This document shows positions 33,885 through 46,274 of a stretch of 64,000 nt of DNA, piece after piece (position 1 is the stretch's first letter; every line of letters starts with the position of its first letter). Location: contig OX578279.1 of the NCBI GenBank assembly GCA_951217055.1, positions 27,120,173 to 27,184,172 of the forward strand. Reading direction: 5' to 3'. The notes under the pieces are model-generated. The model was not told the DNA's origin and did not search any database. It saw nothing but the letters and a program-made list of their open reading frames with translations. This DNA is from Gerris lacustris (Eukaryota > Arthropoda > Insecta > Hemiptera > Gerridae). Both the position numbers and the translations under genes were made by a program.

Positions 33885-35190
33885 TCAGCAACTAATAAAT
33901 ATTTTATTCGTATAACCTCTGTACCTTAATTGTTACAGTCGAGAGAAAATCCTTCACGTATTTCAAATGTAGACCCAAATGAACCTTCAAGTTAGTTACT
34001 CTATATGTACTGGTATTATTATTAGGATTGAGTTCAACAGAGTTGGGAACCGCTCGCGGTATGTCTGTGACGATCCCGTTTTTTGTGGTTTTGGTCTTGA
34101 TTTTTTTTTTAAAAAAAACAGACACCCCAGAAATTAAAATAAAACAATGTAACTTTTTATTTGTTGCGTTCTTTTTATTCATGATTAGAGGGATTTTCGT
34201 ATTGTTTGAAATTGTAAAACATATGTAGATCTATTACAAAAAAAGGGACTTTGTATTGAATAAAAAAAAAACCTCATGATTATTAAAAAACCAAATAGAT
34301 AGAAAAAATCTTGCAAACAATTTGACTTAGTGTTGAATTATTCAGATTAATTCATTGAAAGAGAGAGAGACGGGAAACAGCAACCGAAATCCATTCTTAG
34401 CTTAGGACCCTCGGGAGGAGAAATGCCCCCCTACCTGCCTCGTTCTTGAAATTCGTGTCTCAAAAAAAAAGTTGAACCTAGAGGAAAGGAAGGAGGCGGG
34501 CAGCGAGCGAATAAATAGTTGAAGAATTTTAAAGGCAGACTCTCCCCCATTTGAATAAACCATTGAATCCTAAGATTGGAATGAAAAATTCAATACCGGG
34601 GTTGAATTGAAATCTTAACCAGTTTTCCTAAAGTTTCTCAGTACTTCCACTGGATTTAATGTTTAATGAACTTTGAAAAAAATAAGGTGTCGTTTAAAGC
34701 GGCCATTAACTTCAATTTTTGTTAAGGCCTTTTATAAAAAGGAAAATGGTCCTTTATACTGTTATTATTTTTGTATAGGGATTAGAGCAGTTTAGAACAA
34801 TTTAAAAAGATATCTTCCTACCTTTTTTTTAAATGTACATGAATATTGTAATGAGATATTTTTTTTATGCATATATATAAAACAAAAATACATAATTTCA
34901 ATAGATTTCTAGACATTTTAACTTCTTTTCAAATTAAAATAATATTATTTTATTAGAATTTTTATACTTAGTAAATGGTTAAGAGGATATTATCTTTAGT
35001 AAAAGAAGAGCTTGCTATTTAGAACGTTAAAGGTCAATTTAGGGTAAAACATTTCCTTAACATTTCTAGTTCAGGCGGCCGCCGCTTTTATCATTAATCT
35101 TATAATATTAAAAACACATCTACCAGGCAAGATAACTTCTGCCATATGCATTTATATTGTTTCATCCTGGGGTAATAACATTATGATTAA
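33885..35190. other. Unique DNA, no gene recognised
   Basis: Overlapping frames near 33904-34228 on opposite strands look like chance. A G+C-richer, purine-rich patch lies at 34360-34560. A GCGGCCGC site is at about 35077. Confidence 0.35.
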
Positions 35191-35194
35191 GTAA

Positions 35195-36128
35195 TTGTAC
35201 AACTACAACGAACCGAAGTTGTCACATAACAAATGGTTCTACACCATCGAGTTTACTGTTGAAATCGAAGTCAATAATTGGTTGAACTACCTTGACCTCA
35301 CGGTAATCAGGAGTAGTAATTTAAAATTACATGAAGGTACGCGATTTACCGTAAACTTACTACAATCGACGCCATAATCCATGCCGACTCCAACCATCCT
35401 TGGGCCCACAATTTAACTCTATGATCCATCATCAACTTCTACCCATGCCATAATACTCCTTTTACAGTTTATGCGAAGGAGGTTAATACCATTAAGGTAA
35501 CAAATAGCCAATAATAACACCTTGAACGGCAGGTTTGTAGACAGTATCATTTCTAAGAAAAATCGCCTTATTAGTACAAGCTACGTATTATTTAAAAGCT
35601 GTGGTTATTGTCAACAGAACGAAATCCATAGAAGGGATATGGAGCTCCATTCCTTATCTTGGCCAGCTGCTAAATTCTTAAGTAAATACAATTTCAAAGT
35701 AGGATTCACCACGAATCAAAGTGCTCAACTAAGGACGTAAAAGAACCGGATTGAAATTAAAATAAAATTGTATTTATTTTATTTCAATACAATTTTATGA
35801 TGATCTCATCGATTAGATGAGTAAAGTGGCCGGATAACCCCCGTCCTGTAATGACCTAATAAGCTGTTGAACGGGACTAAAACTACAAAAAAAAAGAAGA
35901 AAAAAATAAAAGAAAATTGTATACGTTATATCGTGAGGAAACTGTGATGTGGAATATCTTGGACAAACAGGCCGCAACTATAACATAAGAGTGAAAGAGT
36001 GTGCTTTCAACCAGCATTTTCTCGAATACAATCAGATTCACGTACAACACAAGACAGTCTTCCTCTATTTCGCGCACAAAGGACTCAAACTTGATTCATT
36101 AAAAACCTTAGCAATCCTACGCAGTTAA
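35195..36128 (+). pseudogene. Penelope-like retroelement remnant (RT C-terminus + GIY-YIG)
   Basis: Three frames give the expected order of a Penelope-like ORF. At 35225-35330 FYTIEFTVEIEVNNWLNYLD then LTVIR; from 35347 in another frame YRKLTTIDAIIHADSNHPWA with AKEVNTIKV near 35480; from about 35507 in the first frame IANNNTLNGRFVDSIISKK, ending KYNFKVGFTTNQ near 35715. The nuclease part (35919-36128) reads VYVIS, a TGA where Cys is usual (35934-35936), then GNCDVEYLGQTGRN and LYFAHKGLKLDSL. VYV and YLGQTGR correspond to the GIY and YIG motifs. In this class RT copies the RNA and GIY-YIG cuts the target. The N-terminal RT half with the catalytic Asp residues is absent; frameshifts and stops show it is dead. 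Confidence 0.88.
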
Positions 36129-36129
36129 C

Positions 36130-36600
36130 GCCAAGAAGAGTAGACATTTTGAGAGAAATCATCTTTACTGATAAAGACCCTAGTTTAAATCCTAAATTCC
36201 CACCCGAATTAGTTCCACGTTGATCTCTAACATGAAGTAAACTCACCTCTCACTAATTCTTTTCATTAATGAAACTATTATTTTTCGAACAAATTAAGTT
36301 TCTTCTTACTGTGATAATTTAAACAATTGACATCAGGTGGTAGTAATATATAACCCCTAAACTTTGTTGGCATTTTTTTTTCTCGGCGAAAATTGGGTTT
36401 AACTAAAGTATAATGTTCTTCGGCTTCATTAATTTATCGAAACTAATTAAATATTTATGCTTCACTCAGTAGAAACAGGAATAAATTAACCCACATGAAG
36501 GTAAAACAGTGATGCAAAAAAATCATTACTCGAAGAGTAGTGTTACAAAAATAAAAAAATAAAAAAATAAAAACAGGAAGATAAGTTAAATTATCAGAGA
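36130..36600. other. A+T-rich DNA after the Penelope remnant
   Basis: Probably includes the 3' non-coding part of the element (pyrimidine-rich CACCTCTCACTAATTC near 36246). No terminal repeat was recognised. Confidence 0.35.
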
Positions 36601-37245
36601 GAAGGACTATGTCCTTCCGGAGGCAACTGATACCATTTTATCCCAGAAAAGCTATTTGGCATAATGAGAAAGTTTTCATCTCTCCTCTACATCATTATCA
36701 GCTCACTCTCTCGCTCCTTTATAATAAGTTAAATGATAGGCTTGCCGAGGCCTGGGGAGAGACTAGATAGTGAGACCCCCTCCTGGCCTAAATGGATAGA
36801 ACCTCTCTCTCCCCCCCCCCTCGACACTCTTTTCACAACTTTTATCCATTTTCACTCTCTGGGAAACCTCCCCCTTCTACCACGGTTAGAGGGGACCAGT
36901 AGAGGAAAAAAAGGAGGGCTTGAACTAACCCATTTCCAAAATCCAACCCAACTTCCACCCTACCAAAGCGTCGGTTTTAAATTAACAAATCCAGTAAATC
37001 CAAAAAAAAGAGAGGGGAAGGATAAGTTTCCTCCATCTGGAAAAAAGCAGTTGAAGAAAAAAGTAGAAAGAAGAAGAAAAAGAAAACTCTTCCATCTATA
37101 TCTTATACAAGGATTATTAAAAAATAAACGGTGTTCTTCTTGTATTCAGTTAAATCTCTATGGATTTTTGTATATTTTTGTCCGCTGTGTTTCTTACTTT
37201 AAATTTAAAGGTTTCCGAGATTTAGACAGAAGTATATAATTAAAA
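36600..37245 (+). other. G+C-richer island with a 168-codon open frame
   Basis: The plus frame 36733-37239 runs through purine- and pyrimidine-rich DNA including a C10 run (about 36811). Its product is rich in Pro, Lys and Arg with a basic block (KKQLKKKVERRRKRK near residues 104-118) and no domain I recognise. No upstream promoter or splice signal makes a case for expression. It may be a chance frame in low-complexity DNA; probability of a gene is low. Confidence 0.25.
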
Positions 37246-37249
37246 ATGT

Positions 37250-38625
37250 AAGACTCTGTTTTAAACTTTTTCAACAGTTTTTATTATAAAAAAAAAATAT
37301 TTAGAAAAATATCCTATGACGCATTTCACTATACCAACTGATCTACTAGTTTATTCTTTACTCTTACTGCATTTAAAATTTTATTTTATAATTGTTTGTG
37401 TTGTATTTTACAGTTAGTATTATACTTTATTATTGTGTGTTATATTTTGTTTTTCTAACTATTTTGTTTTGACTAACTTGCCTCACAACTTCATAGCATT
37501 AGGGTAAGCGGTCATGAGACCATGCACGCGCACGCCTACTTAAAAGCCAGTACTGAACCCTCTACCATTCTTGGGGGGTAAGAATCTACTGTTCACCAAA
37601 GCCAGTCTGTAATGGTCAATGCGTCCCCAAATAGCCCAACAGCTAAGACTGGACGCTGGCTATAAGTAAAAAAGTATTTAATAAAATATTAGCAGTAGTA
37701 GCACTTTATTTTTTAAGGCCAATTGGTTCTGCGTCCTGAAATTTAAATTCTCATTTATACTGAGAGGCTAAACAAGTTCACAAGATAAAAGACATTTCGA
37801 ATACATAGAAAGAGGTAAAACGAAATAAAAGCACTGCAAAATTGATACCCACATAATATATACCAATTTAATTATCCCAAATAAAAGATTAGGATTACAA
37901 AGTGTATAATTAACTGCAATAGTTCTTGGGTTTAATTATTTTAAATAAGAAGGAAAAGAAAACAATCCTGGAGTTTCTGACAATAATCTTAATGCTACAA
38001 AATGCAAAAAGATATATAATTAAATTTCAAAAATAATTCAAGTCACGTAACAATTAAGAAGACAAGCATTTCTTAATCAACTTAACTCCTACTACACAAT
38101 GCATAAATCAGATGAAAGCTTATACAAAATGAAGCAATCTATACAAGGAAAATTGTAAAGATAGCAATTAATTTTGAAATTAATTAGAATACTCTGGTAA
38201 ATTTGCTTTTAAAAACTCATCTATTTCTAGTTGTTCGATTTATTTCGGTTTTTGTAATTGCTCCTTTTTAAGAGCTTCTAACCTGATCACAGTCGTAGGA
38301 TGTAATAGGGCCAGCATCAGATATGAGGCAAGTAACTATCGAGTGATAGCATACTAATTTGAAACAGAAATTATTTTTAGGGGTAAGATGGCCACCACTT
38401 TGGAACCATTTTATTAGAAAAATAAAACATTTGGGTCACCATAGTCAAAGCCACCTAAAATCTTAAATTTGGCCGGAAATATCATTGGCCCACAGAGATT
38501 TATATTTATGTATTTTTTCTTCATTTTTAGGAACTGCCCTTATGGGGTAGCGGGGGGGGGGGGTTCTAGGTTGACCTCGGAACCCTAAAAACGACCGGTA
38601 ACGAAACCAATCGTCACAAAACCGA
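37250..38625. other. A+T-rich DNA, no gene seen
   Basis: No matched repeat up to the 38.6-kb transposon copy. A G13 run lies at about 38551-38563. Confidence 0.4.
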
Positions 38626-38629
38626 CCGA

Positions 38630-39245
38630 TGACGATAACGTGAGTAAAAGATGACCGATTTAGTTGAAATTTGGTACACATGTTTATTTTATCAATGCCC
38701 AGGACGAGTTTGTTGGACAACGTTATCCGCCCAAGCGTTCTTGAGCAACGCTTGCGTAAACGTAAGCTTCAATATCACATTGGAATTTTAGGACGGGAAA
38801 AATTCTAACTTCATATATTCAATGAGATAAATTTTTAGTAAAACCAACACCCACATCGCTACTAAGCATTAAATATCGCTAAAACTAATAAAGCGGACCT
38901 AAACTTTCAAAATAGAGAAAACGACGTTTTTACCGATATCATACGTTCTAACGTAACGATTTTAATAGAACTTTATACTTATAGCCTAAAGTAAAATTAA
39001 AACAGGCATGTAAAATTACAACATGATAAAATCAGATGTTTTTGTGTAGTGAAGTGATATATTTTATAATTACAATATTTTAAATGGAGTAGGCCAGGGT
39101 GTGGGCGTGAGGGTTAGGGAATAGTCCTGTTCCCTCACTACTCGGCTCTTTACTACAATCATCCTCTTTAACTATCAACTCACCATGGTTAACTATTTTA
39201 TCAATATTCAATAAATATTTATTGCAAAACGCTCGCTTCAATCAT
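38630..39245 (-). mobile_element. Second copy of the 18.3-kb TIR element
   Basis: Inverted relative to 18305-19042. It shares ACGATAACGTGAGTAAAAG-like, GGACGGGAAAAATTC, GAAAACGACGTTTTTACCGA and AACGTAACGATTTTAATAGA blocks and ends with ACGCTCGCTTCAAT at about 39229-39242. The other terminus is truncated near 38630. The minus frame 38463-38720 overlaps the truncated side. Confidence 0.75.
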
Positions 39246-39249
39246 AAAA

Positions 39250-41635
39250 ATATATATTTTTTTAATATTGCCTTAACATTATAACTGCTCTTGTCTTTTT
39301 TCTGACTCCGCCATGTATAAGTAGTTAGCATCGTATACTTAGCAGTGTGAATTTATAATTTATATTTAATGAATAGCGTAAGGAACTTCATTCCTACCGG
39401 GTGTCCCGCGACACCACACATATTTTTTTTAGCAAGCAAATTGTACAAGTTTATCAGTGGTACTCAATCATAAATGAAGTATATAAATTAGATTTAATAA
39501 TATTTATAATTAAATGAATTGTCACAAAATAAAGTGAAATTAAAGATGAGTTGGGGGTCAATATTAAATTCTTGGTTTTCCGGTGGTAACCACTTCATGT
39601 AGGGTTTAAGTCCCCTTGGGGTGCTGGGTACGTTTCGTATCCAGCAGCATCTTCAGGGAAGTTAATGTTGTCCAGGAGAAGTAACAAGGTTAATTAATGC
39701 CGGGATTTAAACCCAACATTGCAGGGTCACCACCAGAAGAGCAAGAACTGCAATATATATTTAGCTTAAATTTGATACACGAAACTATAAAATGTTTTTT
39801 AATCAAATTGCAATTGAAGAGGAAAGTAGACAGACACATAAAGTACACCCCGCTGCCAGTAATCGAATCTACAACACACATTGTTCTAGTCTAGATAAAA
39901 TCTCTAATCAACATGGCTAATCTGCAAACTTCGGCCCTCTAGAAATTTTAGAAATTGGCCCTCTAGATATTTTAGAAATTTATTTCTCTAATAATTTGTA
40001 TTTCTTATATATACTGCTAATGGTCATCCATAGGAAAAAAGTAAAATTCTTAGTTGTTCTGTAAGAATAAAAGTTTTTTCGCACATCATAAGTTTTACTT
40101 GATTTTATACAAAGATTTCAAAACAATCTTGGTCAGAGCTACTAACTTGGTAATACAATTTTTTAAAAAGTATTTTCATTAACTTTTATTACAAAAATTA
40201 TAGTACAGGTAAATGCGAATTCGAAATAAAGACAATAACAGCAAGAGGTCAAAAGCGCAGATAATAAAAAGTAGGAAATTACTTTAAGCAAGGGAGTGTT
40301 TAAAAGAAAGGAGAGTATGGAGTTTAGAGTATGGTTTGTCCATTTTCCGTACCATTAGCTTTATAGTGTCGACTTATTGGTGAGTCTGCTTGCTATGCAT
40401 TCATGATACGTAGGGCCTAGACCCGAGGGCACAGGGCCCTTCTAACTCCGTCCCAGAACCAAGGGAATTTCGCTAGACATTTCTTCCTTTCGCCCTTTTT
40501 TTAAGCTCTCGGCGACATTACAGATATTTTTACTAACACGATAAAGGTTCGCGACACACTAGTACGAACCAACCCAGGACGGACTTTATTTATATTCCGC
40601 GACGTCTCTAGTCCCCATCTCTCGTTCCCTTCCACACTCCTCCGAAATATGGAAGAGGAAAAAAATAAAAAATACTTTTAATCCTTATAAAAGGGTGAAA
40701 TGGAGGGTGGTTTTGAAATGAAGAAGGAAAAAAGTAGCTAAAAGTATTTGAATTGTACAATTTCAACTTTTTTTTACTCCAAATGCTTTCTAGAAGAGCA
40801 TTTTTATGTATGTATACAATGTTAGATAACCGCAACAAGAACGAAATATGGAAATCTTGGAACGCCTTATATACTTAAAGATTACATAAGCGGAAAAAAG
40901 TAAGTTTAAATACACTTTAACTACAAAAGAAAAATACATATTACCATAGTTCTACACAAAATCAAATTTCTTTGGATATTGTAAATATATAACAATTACA
41001 ATTTTAGAGAACTTTAAAAACCCTCAAAATCGAACAAGACTTGGTTCTATAAGGAAAATTCAAGCTAAATGTAATATATAATCTTTAATCATAGCACTAC
41101 TATAGCATAATTGACTTTAAAGGAATTTTTCAATAGATGATGAAGATTTATTTTGAAATAAAAATTCTACGAAGTCCAAATATTTTTTAATCGTAGTTTA
41201 TTAGACTTCTTATCTGGTTCGTATGTATGCATGTCGGTCATAATTTATTCATATTATGGCCTTAAGGGAAAGTTCTTCATATTTGATTTAATTCAATTAA
41301 ATTTCCAGGTACCATGTTTTAGTAACTGAAATATAATTTTGAATCAAATGAATGAGAAGTTGGTGTACCTCATTGGTTAAGGTACTCACTTATGCTTTAA
41401 AACATTGTCCCAATATACTGACATATTCTGGAGCACAGTCCATAAGTACGTCTCACTCTAATGATCACAATCGGTTGTGTGTATATATTGGCCAATCCCT
41501 AAGTTTGTAACCACCCAGTGTTAGGTTAAATGCAAATTCTAAAGAAGCAAACAATAAAGTTCACTACAGTTGAAGATTAATCATTCCAAATAGAATGTTC
41601 TTTTTAAATGATTGGAAAGCCTTTAAAAAAATAAT
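39250..41635. other. Unique DNA, tRNA-like scraps, no gene
   Basis: Minus-strand T-loop-like strings occur at about 39703-39730 (GTTGGGTTTAAATCCCGGC) and 39850-39875 (GTAGATTCGATTAC), without partner A-boxes. An island at 40300-40660 is G+C richer. A-box-like CATTGGTTAAGGTACTC is at about 41373. Frames of 60-76 codons here show no motif. Confidence 0.3.
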
Positions 41636-41640
41636 ATTTA

Positions 41641-41930
41641 TTTTACAGAGTACCAATGATGCAATAAACTTGAGCGTTACATTTGTCGAAGGATTTGTTG
41701 AACTGTTAGAATCATGCCATCCAAAACTCATTTGGTCGGATTGCATTGGAGTACTTGAGCATTGAAGGGAGATTGAGATTGGGCACTGGCACACACCCTC
41801 CGTCGATAGAGGCCACTTTGTCCTGCCTCCACTCCGCTCCGGTAGCAGGTAAAGCATCGCGCAATAACGAGTCAATGGGCGATAAATTGAAGCCAGTTTG
41901 GGCCGAGGGGTAGAAAAGCAAGTGGATTCA
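41641..41930. other. Open, G+C-richer patch; possible exon, unproven
   Basis: TTTATTTTACAG ending at about 41648 would be a good splice acceptor, and the plus frame after it is open for about 39 codons (TNDAINLSVTFVEGFVELLE, then SCHPKLIWSDCIGVLEH). Two minus frames (41564-41875, 41712-41921) are open over the same bases. No splice donor or neighbouring exon was recognised and I cannot name a family, so a real exon is only a possibility. Confidence 0.2.
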
Positions 41931-41934
41931 TGAG

Positions 41935-44029
41935 AGGAATTAGGTTTTCGATTTTCCTCGTCCCTCCCTTCTTGCTACACAACGAATTCACTGCACATCT
42001 AATGAATCTCATTTAATTAAACATTAAATTTGATTACTTCTATCTTGTCTAGTAATATATCAAGTGTGGTCAATTATGGAACAGTAGAAGTGCCATCGTA
42101 AGGCTTACTTGAATCGAATTTGTAGAAATCTACAATTTTTAGTTTTTGTTTTGTAAATGACACTTACAGTTTTCATATCAAATGAACAGAAATAAAAATC
42201 TTCTTCACAAATTACTTCCCAGTCAATACTTTGACGTTAGTAAAAATTGATATAACTTGACTTTGATACTATTTCCTCAGTTACAATTTATATACAGCGT
42301 ACTCAAACAAATCTTCAAGAAACCATGAGAAAAATTCAAATTAGAAAAAAATAACATCCGGCGCAGTAATTTTTAAACTAATTCGATGATATAACTATAA
42401 ATCGATGATATAACTTTATAGTGCTCCCTAAGAAATTAGCATTTACAGGATATAGTAGTTGTAAAACTAAATATAGTTTAATGCTGCTAATAAAATAAAT
42501 TTAAATTATTACTAAAAAGATAACTAAAAAGTGATATCAATTATGTATACTGAAAAAATAATTTAAATCGACATATTAACATGTTTATAAAATGTTTTAA
42601 ATTGTAATGGTGTATTTCATGAAGCATTTCAGCGAAGATCGTATTTCAAATACAATTTCTTTAAAATTGCAGCTGGTAATACCCTCAAAATGTGTTTAGT
42701 AAATAAAAATTAATTTGGCAATATACTAAACTTATATTTTCATTTTTTCAAAAAAAGCAAGTTTGAGTTTATGATAAGACCAACTTTGACTTAAAATATA
42801 ATTGATTCTAATAAAATTATTAAAAAACATGACTCGTAAAAAAATCGGGAAAAACTAATTAGTATATTAACAGGATCTCAGCAGTAAATAACAACTTTAG
42901 ATTGAAACTAATTTCTAACTTCTAAATTGGACTAACGAACCACTAACTAAAAACGCACTGGAGAAGTCATAAAACTCCTTCTCCACGTGGCTAAATTAAT
43001 AAGCGAGGATATTTCCTCAAAACGATTTTCCTTTCATGTTAAATTTCATATCTTATTTTTAACAAGTGAGTACCACGTATACTTAATGTTAGGATTGAAA
43101 TAAATAGTTAAATTGAACGTCGTTATAAATTTTCGATCTACTCTTCATATTTATACCGAGAATTGTATTATGGATAGCTGTTGAACCGTTCTTCAAACAG
43201 GATAGTTTTGTTAGAACTGCCCAGAACACAACAGTCTAGAAAGATCACAATCATTCTTGATGTTTGTTTAAGAACTTTGTAGCTTAATGTACGTTTACTT
43301 GAAATGTACGCCTACCTATCTAGAAAGGTATCAATAATTCTTGCATTATAAGAGAGTAGCGTCTAAACGTCACCCCTTTAGTGATTTTAATATCATAAGA
43401 GGAAGAAGAAGGCAAACTGACATAAGTTATGGTTTAAAATAAATGTAGTTTTACTTAGTTACTTCTAAAATTACAATATGTTAAATGTGAGAAAAAAATC
43501 ATATTAAATTTTGCAGTATATCACCAAAGATAGAGAGAGAGAAAATATAATATATGGGTTTCTATTTCTGTACAATGAGGTTAAGTAAAATTCGGTATTT
43601 CTTCTCGCCCTACAACCCAAGAAAAGGGCATTCAATTTAGATTATTACTCGTTTTCTTTAAGATTCGTATCTTGTTGCACTGCAAGATTGGTTTATTTAA
43701 GGGGAGAACAAAATGTATAGCAAGAGAATGCAAGGCACTGCCCCCTCGAAAAAAAAGTTTTATTTCGTTAAACTGAAAATGCTCTACGCGGCGTGAGAAA
43801 AAACTTAAAATAAGGTTTTTCTTTTCCTTTCCTTTCGCCTGCGAGAGGGCTTCCCTCTTTTTTGGCTTTTTGTGTAAAAAGCAATGAGAACTAGAGGGTT
43901 GGTTTCTTATCCTCAGTGCTTTGGCTCAAGGAAACCTTGATACAATCAGCTAATACTTACTGATCCTTCCTTTAAACCGCACGTGCAAATACCTTAAATG
44001 CTACATTTATTTAAATTAACTCGTCACAT

Positions 44030-44030
<1 letters not shown>
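41935..44030. other. A+T-rich DNA, no gene seen
   Basis: A 17-base direct repeat ATCGATGATATAACT-like occurs near 42383 and 42401. The patch 43560-43980 is pyrimidine/purine-rich. No open frame above 60 codons. Confidence 0.4.

Positions 44031-44031
<1 letters not shown>

Positions 44032-44098
<67 letters not shown>
44032..44098. repeat. (TA)n microsatellite
   Basis: About 67 bases of uninterrupted TA. Confidence 0.97.
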
Positions 44099-44101
<3 letters not shown>

Positions 44102-44750
44102 TGATAAATTTCAGGTTAGGAGGTTTTGCCTTAAACCATTCTTTGAGTTAAAACCTTTATAACATTTTTATTTTTGTTGTATATAAACTAACATTTATTT
44201 GAATTTAAATTAAAATTAATTTGTTTTTTGCTCTAAGATAAATTAAAAGGGTCACTTTTACGATATTTTGACAAGGACTGGCAAATCTTAAGATACATGC
44301 TAATGCATAAGGTTATATTATTTTCAAATGCAGGTTTAGCTTCTATAAGTCAGTTAAACTGCCTACGACAGCTAAAGAATAAAACGCACTATATTATATA
44401 AAATGAATAACTTAGTTTTTTTGAGTTATTAGGATAAAAATGCCGTTATGTACTACGACCATATAGAATAGATATAATTTAGAGGGGAACGCACTTAGAA
44501 TATAGTTCTTATAAAGGATAAATATAGTTTGTAAAGATTTATATTAAAGAGAAATAAGAGATAATAAAAAACTATACATATCAAGGGCAAAAGTAAATTA
44601 AATTTCATTATATATTATGTTATAAAATAGCAATACTATATCCGAATTGTCTCATTTCCACATAAACTAAGGATTTAAGGGCATATAATACTATAAAATA
44701 TCAATATTGTTGAATAGATTTGTGTCAACATTTCTATTTACTAAAGTAGA

Positions 44751-45010
44751 GGCCGTGTGGATCAAATTACTTACCACGTCTGCTTGGCCATCATTGAATC
44801 ATGAGCGGTACGAGGTCGTGGGTTCGATTCCTCGCCGTGACACTCAGATTTATATGGCTGACTATTGATCACGTCATACTCGCTTCGGCGGTACAATGTA
44901 CAGATGTGTGAAGTGGCTGGAAATCTCTACCACGGGTATAGTAAAAAAGACCTAAGTGATGGTCCGAACCGTCAAGTACTAGTACAAGGACCTTAATACT
45001 ACTACTACTA
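44751..45010 (+). mobile_element. tRNA-derived SINE, copy 1, with 11-bp TSD
   Basis: ACTAAAGTAGA occurs at 44740-44750 and again at 45010-45020, a perfect target duplication. The head contains GTGGGTTCGATTCC, a strong B-box. The body has CTCGCTTCGGCGGTACAATG and GTGGCTGGAAATCTCTACCA, shared with the copy at 57.7 kb, and the tail is (TAC)n. SINEs are transcribed by RNA polymerase III and copied by a partner LINE. The minus frame 44869-45249 is its shadow. The A-box region is diverged. Confidence 0.88.
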
Positions 45011-45020
45011 CTAAAGTAGA

Positions 45021-46270
45021 AGTCTGTAAGAAGCCTTGTGGTATAAATCAAATTCTGTATTAATTGTCTTTGAAGGCGACACTTCTTTCGAGTCTTAAAT
45101 GAGGAGTATTGAAATTTTAGAATATTAAAAACTATAAATTTAAATCTATGTAAAATGGGTCTATCCATATGTGAATAATTCCAATTTTTCAGTCTTCTAA
45201 CCCTACAGAGAGGGTCAAACTGGAAACTAACTCTAACATCGATTTTCAAAAGGTAAGATCCGAGTAGGAATTTATTAGAATGGCCTGGGCTTATTTAAAC
45301 CTATGTTCATATCGAAAAACCATTAAATAACAAGATCTACTCTGTAATTCTATATAATCGAAAAACCATGTTCGAATACCGGTAAAAAAACATTCCTGCA
45401 GAGGATAAAATAATTCGTGAGTTGTATAAAATACACTAATGGTCGAATGGTTAAAGGTGAGATGTGCTTGTTTAAGCACCACTTAGTTTTATACGATGTA
45501 CTACAAATAACTATTTTTACTCTGTATAATAATTGCTAAATGTTAAAATGAACGAGAATAATGGCATCCTAGATAAAAACAAATTTCTATTAATCTATAT
45601 AATAACTTTTTTTCATAAACTAAAGCAATTTTGAGCGAATAAAGTTAGTGGTTTAAAAAAATATATATTTTAATATTAGATGCCTGTATTAAGCGTTAAA
45701 ACGCATTAAGACTGACTAGTAAAATAGAATAGTTAAATGTCCAATTAAATTAAAAAGCGTCGAATAAAGAAAGAAGCCCAATGGTAATTGATAAACTGTT
45801 CACCAGATTAGTTGGTTTAGTAAATCTCGGGTCTGCAGGAATACTTCAGATTAAATAAAGCACAAAACCGAAGCTTTTGCAAATTATACAAGATCAGGTA
45901 AGGGAGTTTTGTCCCATGGTCTACCTACCCGAGGGATAAGATGAAGAATCGCCAATTAGTTCAAGACATGAACTGAATGGAAAAAAATTATTTGCTTGAA
46001 TATTGAAAAATAATTCAACTCTAAATTTGTTTTGATGTTAGTTCATTTTGGGAATCTATGGTGATCTGACACACAAAGGGTTCAGTGCCAAAGTAAAGAA
46101 TGGATTTATAGTTTGGGCTTATGGTTAAATGATTATTGCATCGATAATGTCGTAAAGTCCGATTAGATTTTAAAAATTTAAACAGTATAAAAAGTGCGAA
46201 TTTCATCAATGTAGACTAAATAATGATAAGCTATCGTCACGTAAAAAGGGTCTCGTTGGTATCCTTAACA
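45021..46270. other. A+T-rich DNA, no gene recognised
   Basis: Frames 45291-45482 and 46021-46209 on the minus strand are unremarkable. ATGGTCGAATGGTTAAAGGT near 45438 resembles a tRNA A-box but lacks a matching B-box downstream. Confidence 0.35.
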
Positions 46271-46274
46271 TAAA

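Noticed and set aside
36733..37239. 168-codon basic protein gene
   Set aside because: Low-complexity purine/pyrimidine tracts including a C10 run explain the open frame; no domain recognised. Kept only as a low-confidence note.
44869..45249. 126-codon minus-strand frame
   Set aside because: Runs antisense through the SINE; the CTAEA peptide shared with 57747-57971 only reflects the shared SINE body.
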